DNA of 6,322 nucleotides from Acidobacteriota bacterium (GTDB lineage: Bacteria > Acidobacteriota > Terriglobia > Terriglobales > Acidobacteriaceae). The DNA is taken from NCBI GenBank assembly GCA_021779695.1, contig JAJYAE010000262.1, forward strand, positions 1 through 6,322, read 5' to 3'. The notes under the pieces were generated by a model. The model was not told where the DNA came from. It ran no database searches and was given only the letters and a program-made list of their open reading frames with translations. Of this stretch, positions 6,300-6,322 are shown in pieces; within the stretch, counting starts at the first letter, position 1; each line of letters begins with the position of its first letter. A program made the translations under genes and the position numbers.

Positions 6300-6322
6300 G
6301 GTCATCCATTTGATTGGTCACG

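Noticed and set aside
5917..6321. A possible minus-strand gene at the right end
   Set aside because: It overlaps the end of the GH27 gene and reads through the hairpin region; no start signal or protein-like pattern is visible.
1..6322. CRISPR array, tRNA, rRNA or insertion sequence
   Set aside because: No regularly spaced repeats, tRNA-like cloverleaf, rRNA segment or transposase-like protein was seen on either strand.

Overview
The window is GC-rich with strong G/C third-position bias, and every real gene reads on the + strand. Several things suggest a carbohydrate-degrading member of the Acidobacteriota (Terriglobia/Acidobacteriaceae): secreted lipoproteins, a GH27 glycosidase, a transporter with a C-terminal extension, and G/C-rich dyad elements between genes like those I recall from that group. 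No rRNA or housekeeping marker is present, so the taxonomy is an inference.

Layout. Positions 1-587 hold the 3' part of a multi-pass membrane protein that resembles DMT/GRP sugar transporters. From 588 to 974 there is no gene; the first part (591-672) is a nested inverted-repeat element. A nine-haem c-type cytochrome lipoprotein follows at 975-2642. A PfkB/ribokinase-family sugar kinase (2700-3638) starts 57 nt later and is probably leaderless, because a TACAAT box ends 6 nt before its ATG. At 3734-4863 lies a lipoprotein SGNH/GDSL hydrolase gene broken by an in-frame TGA and a one-base frameshift. A secreted GH27 alpha-galactosidase-type enzyme occupies 4949-6169, with a promoter-like pair and a near-perfect LacI-type operator before it. 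The 3' end (6170-6322) contains a strong GC hairpin and a second small dyad.

How the genes fit together. The putative sugar transporter, sugar kinase, secreted GDSL hydrolase and secreted GH27 glycosidase look like parts of plant- or microbial-polysaccharide use: trimming outside the cytoplasm, uptake and phosphorylation. They do not look like one operon. Spacing, separate ribosome sites and separate promoter-like signals suggest individual units. The cytochrome has no obvious metabolic link to its neighbours.

No clearly new defence or mobile system is visible. The most useful leads are the LacI-type operator at the GH27 gene, the doubly broken GDSL gene with its inserted beta-rich segments, and the nine-haem lipoprotein with a haem-free N-terminal domain.
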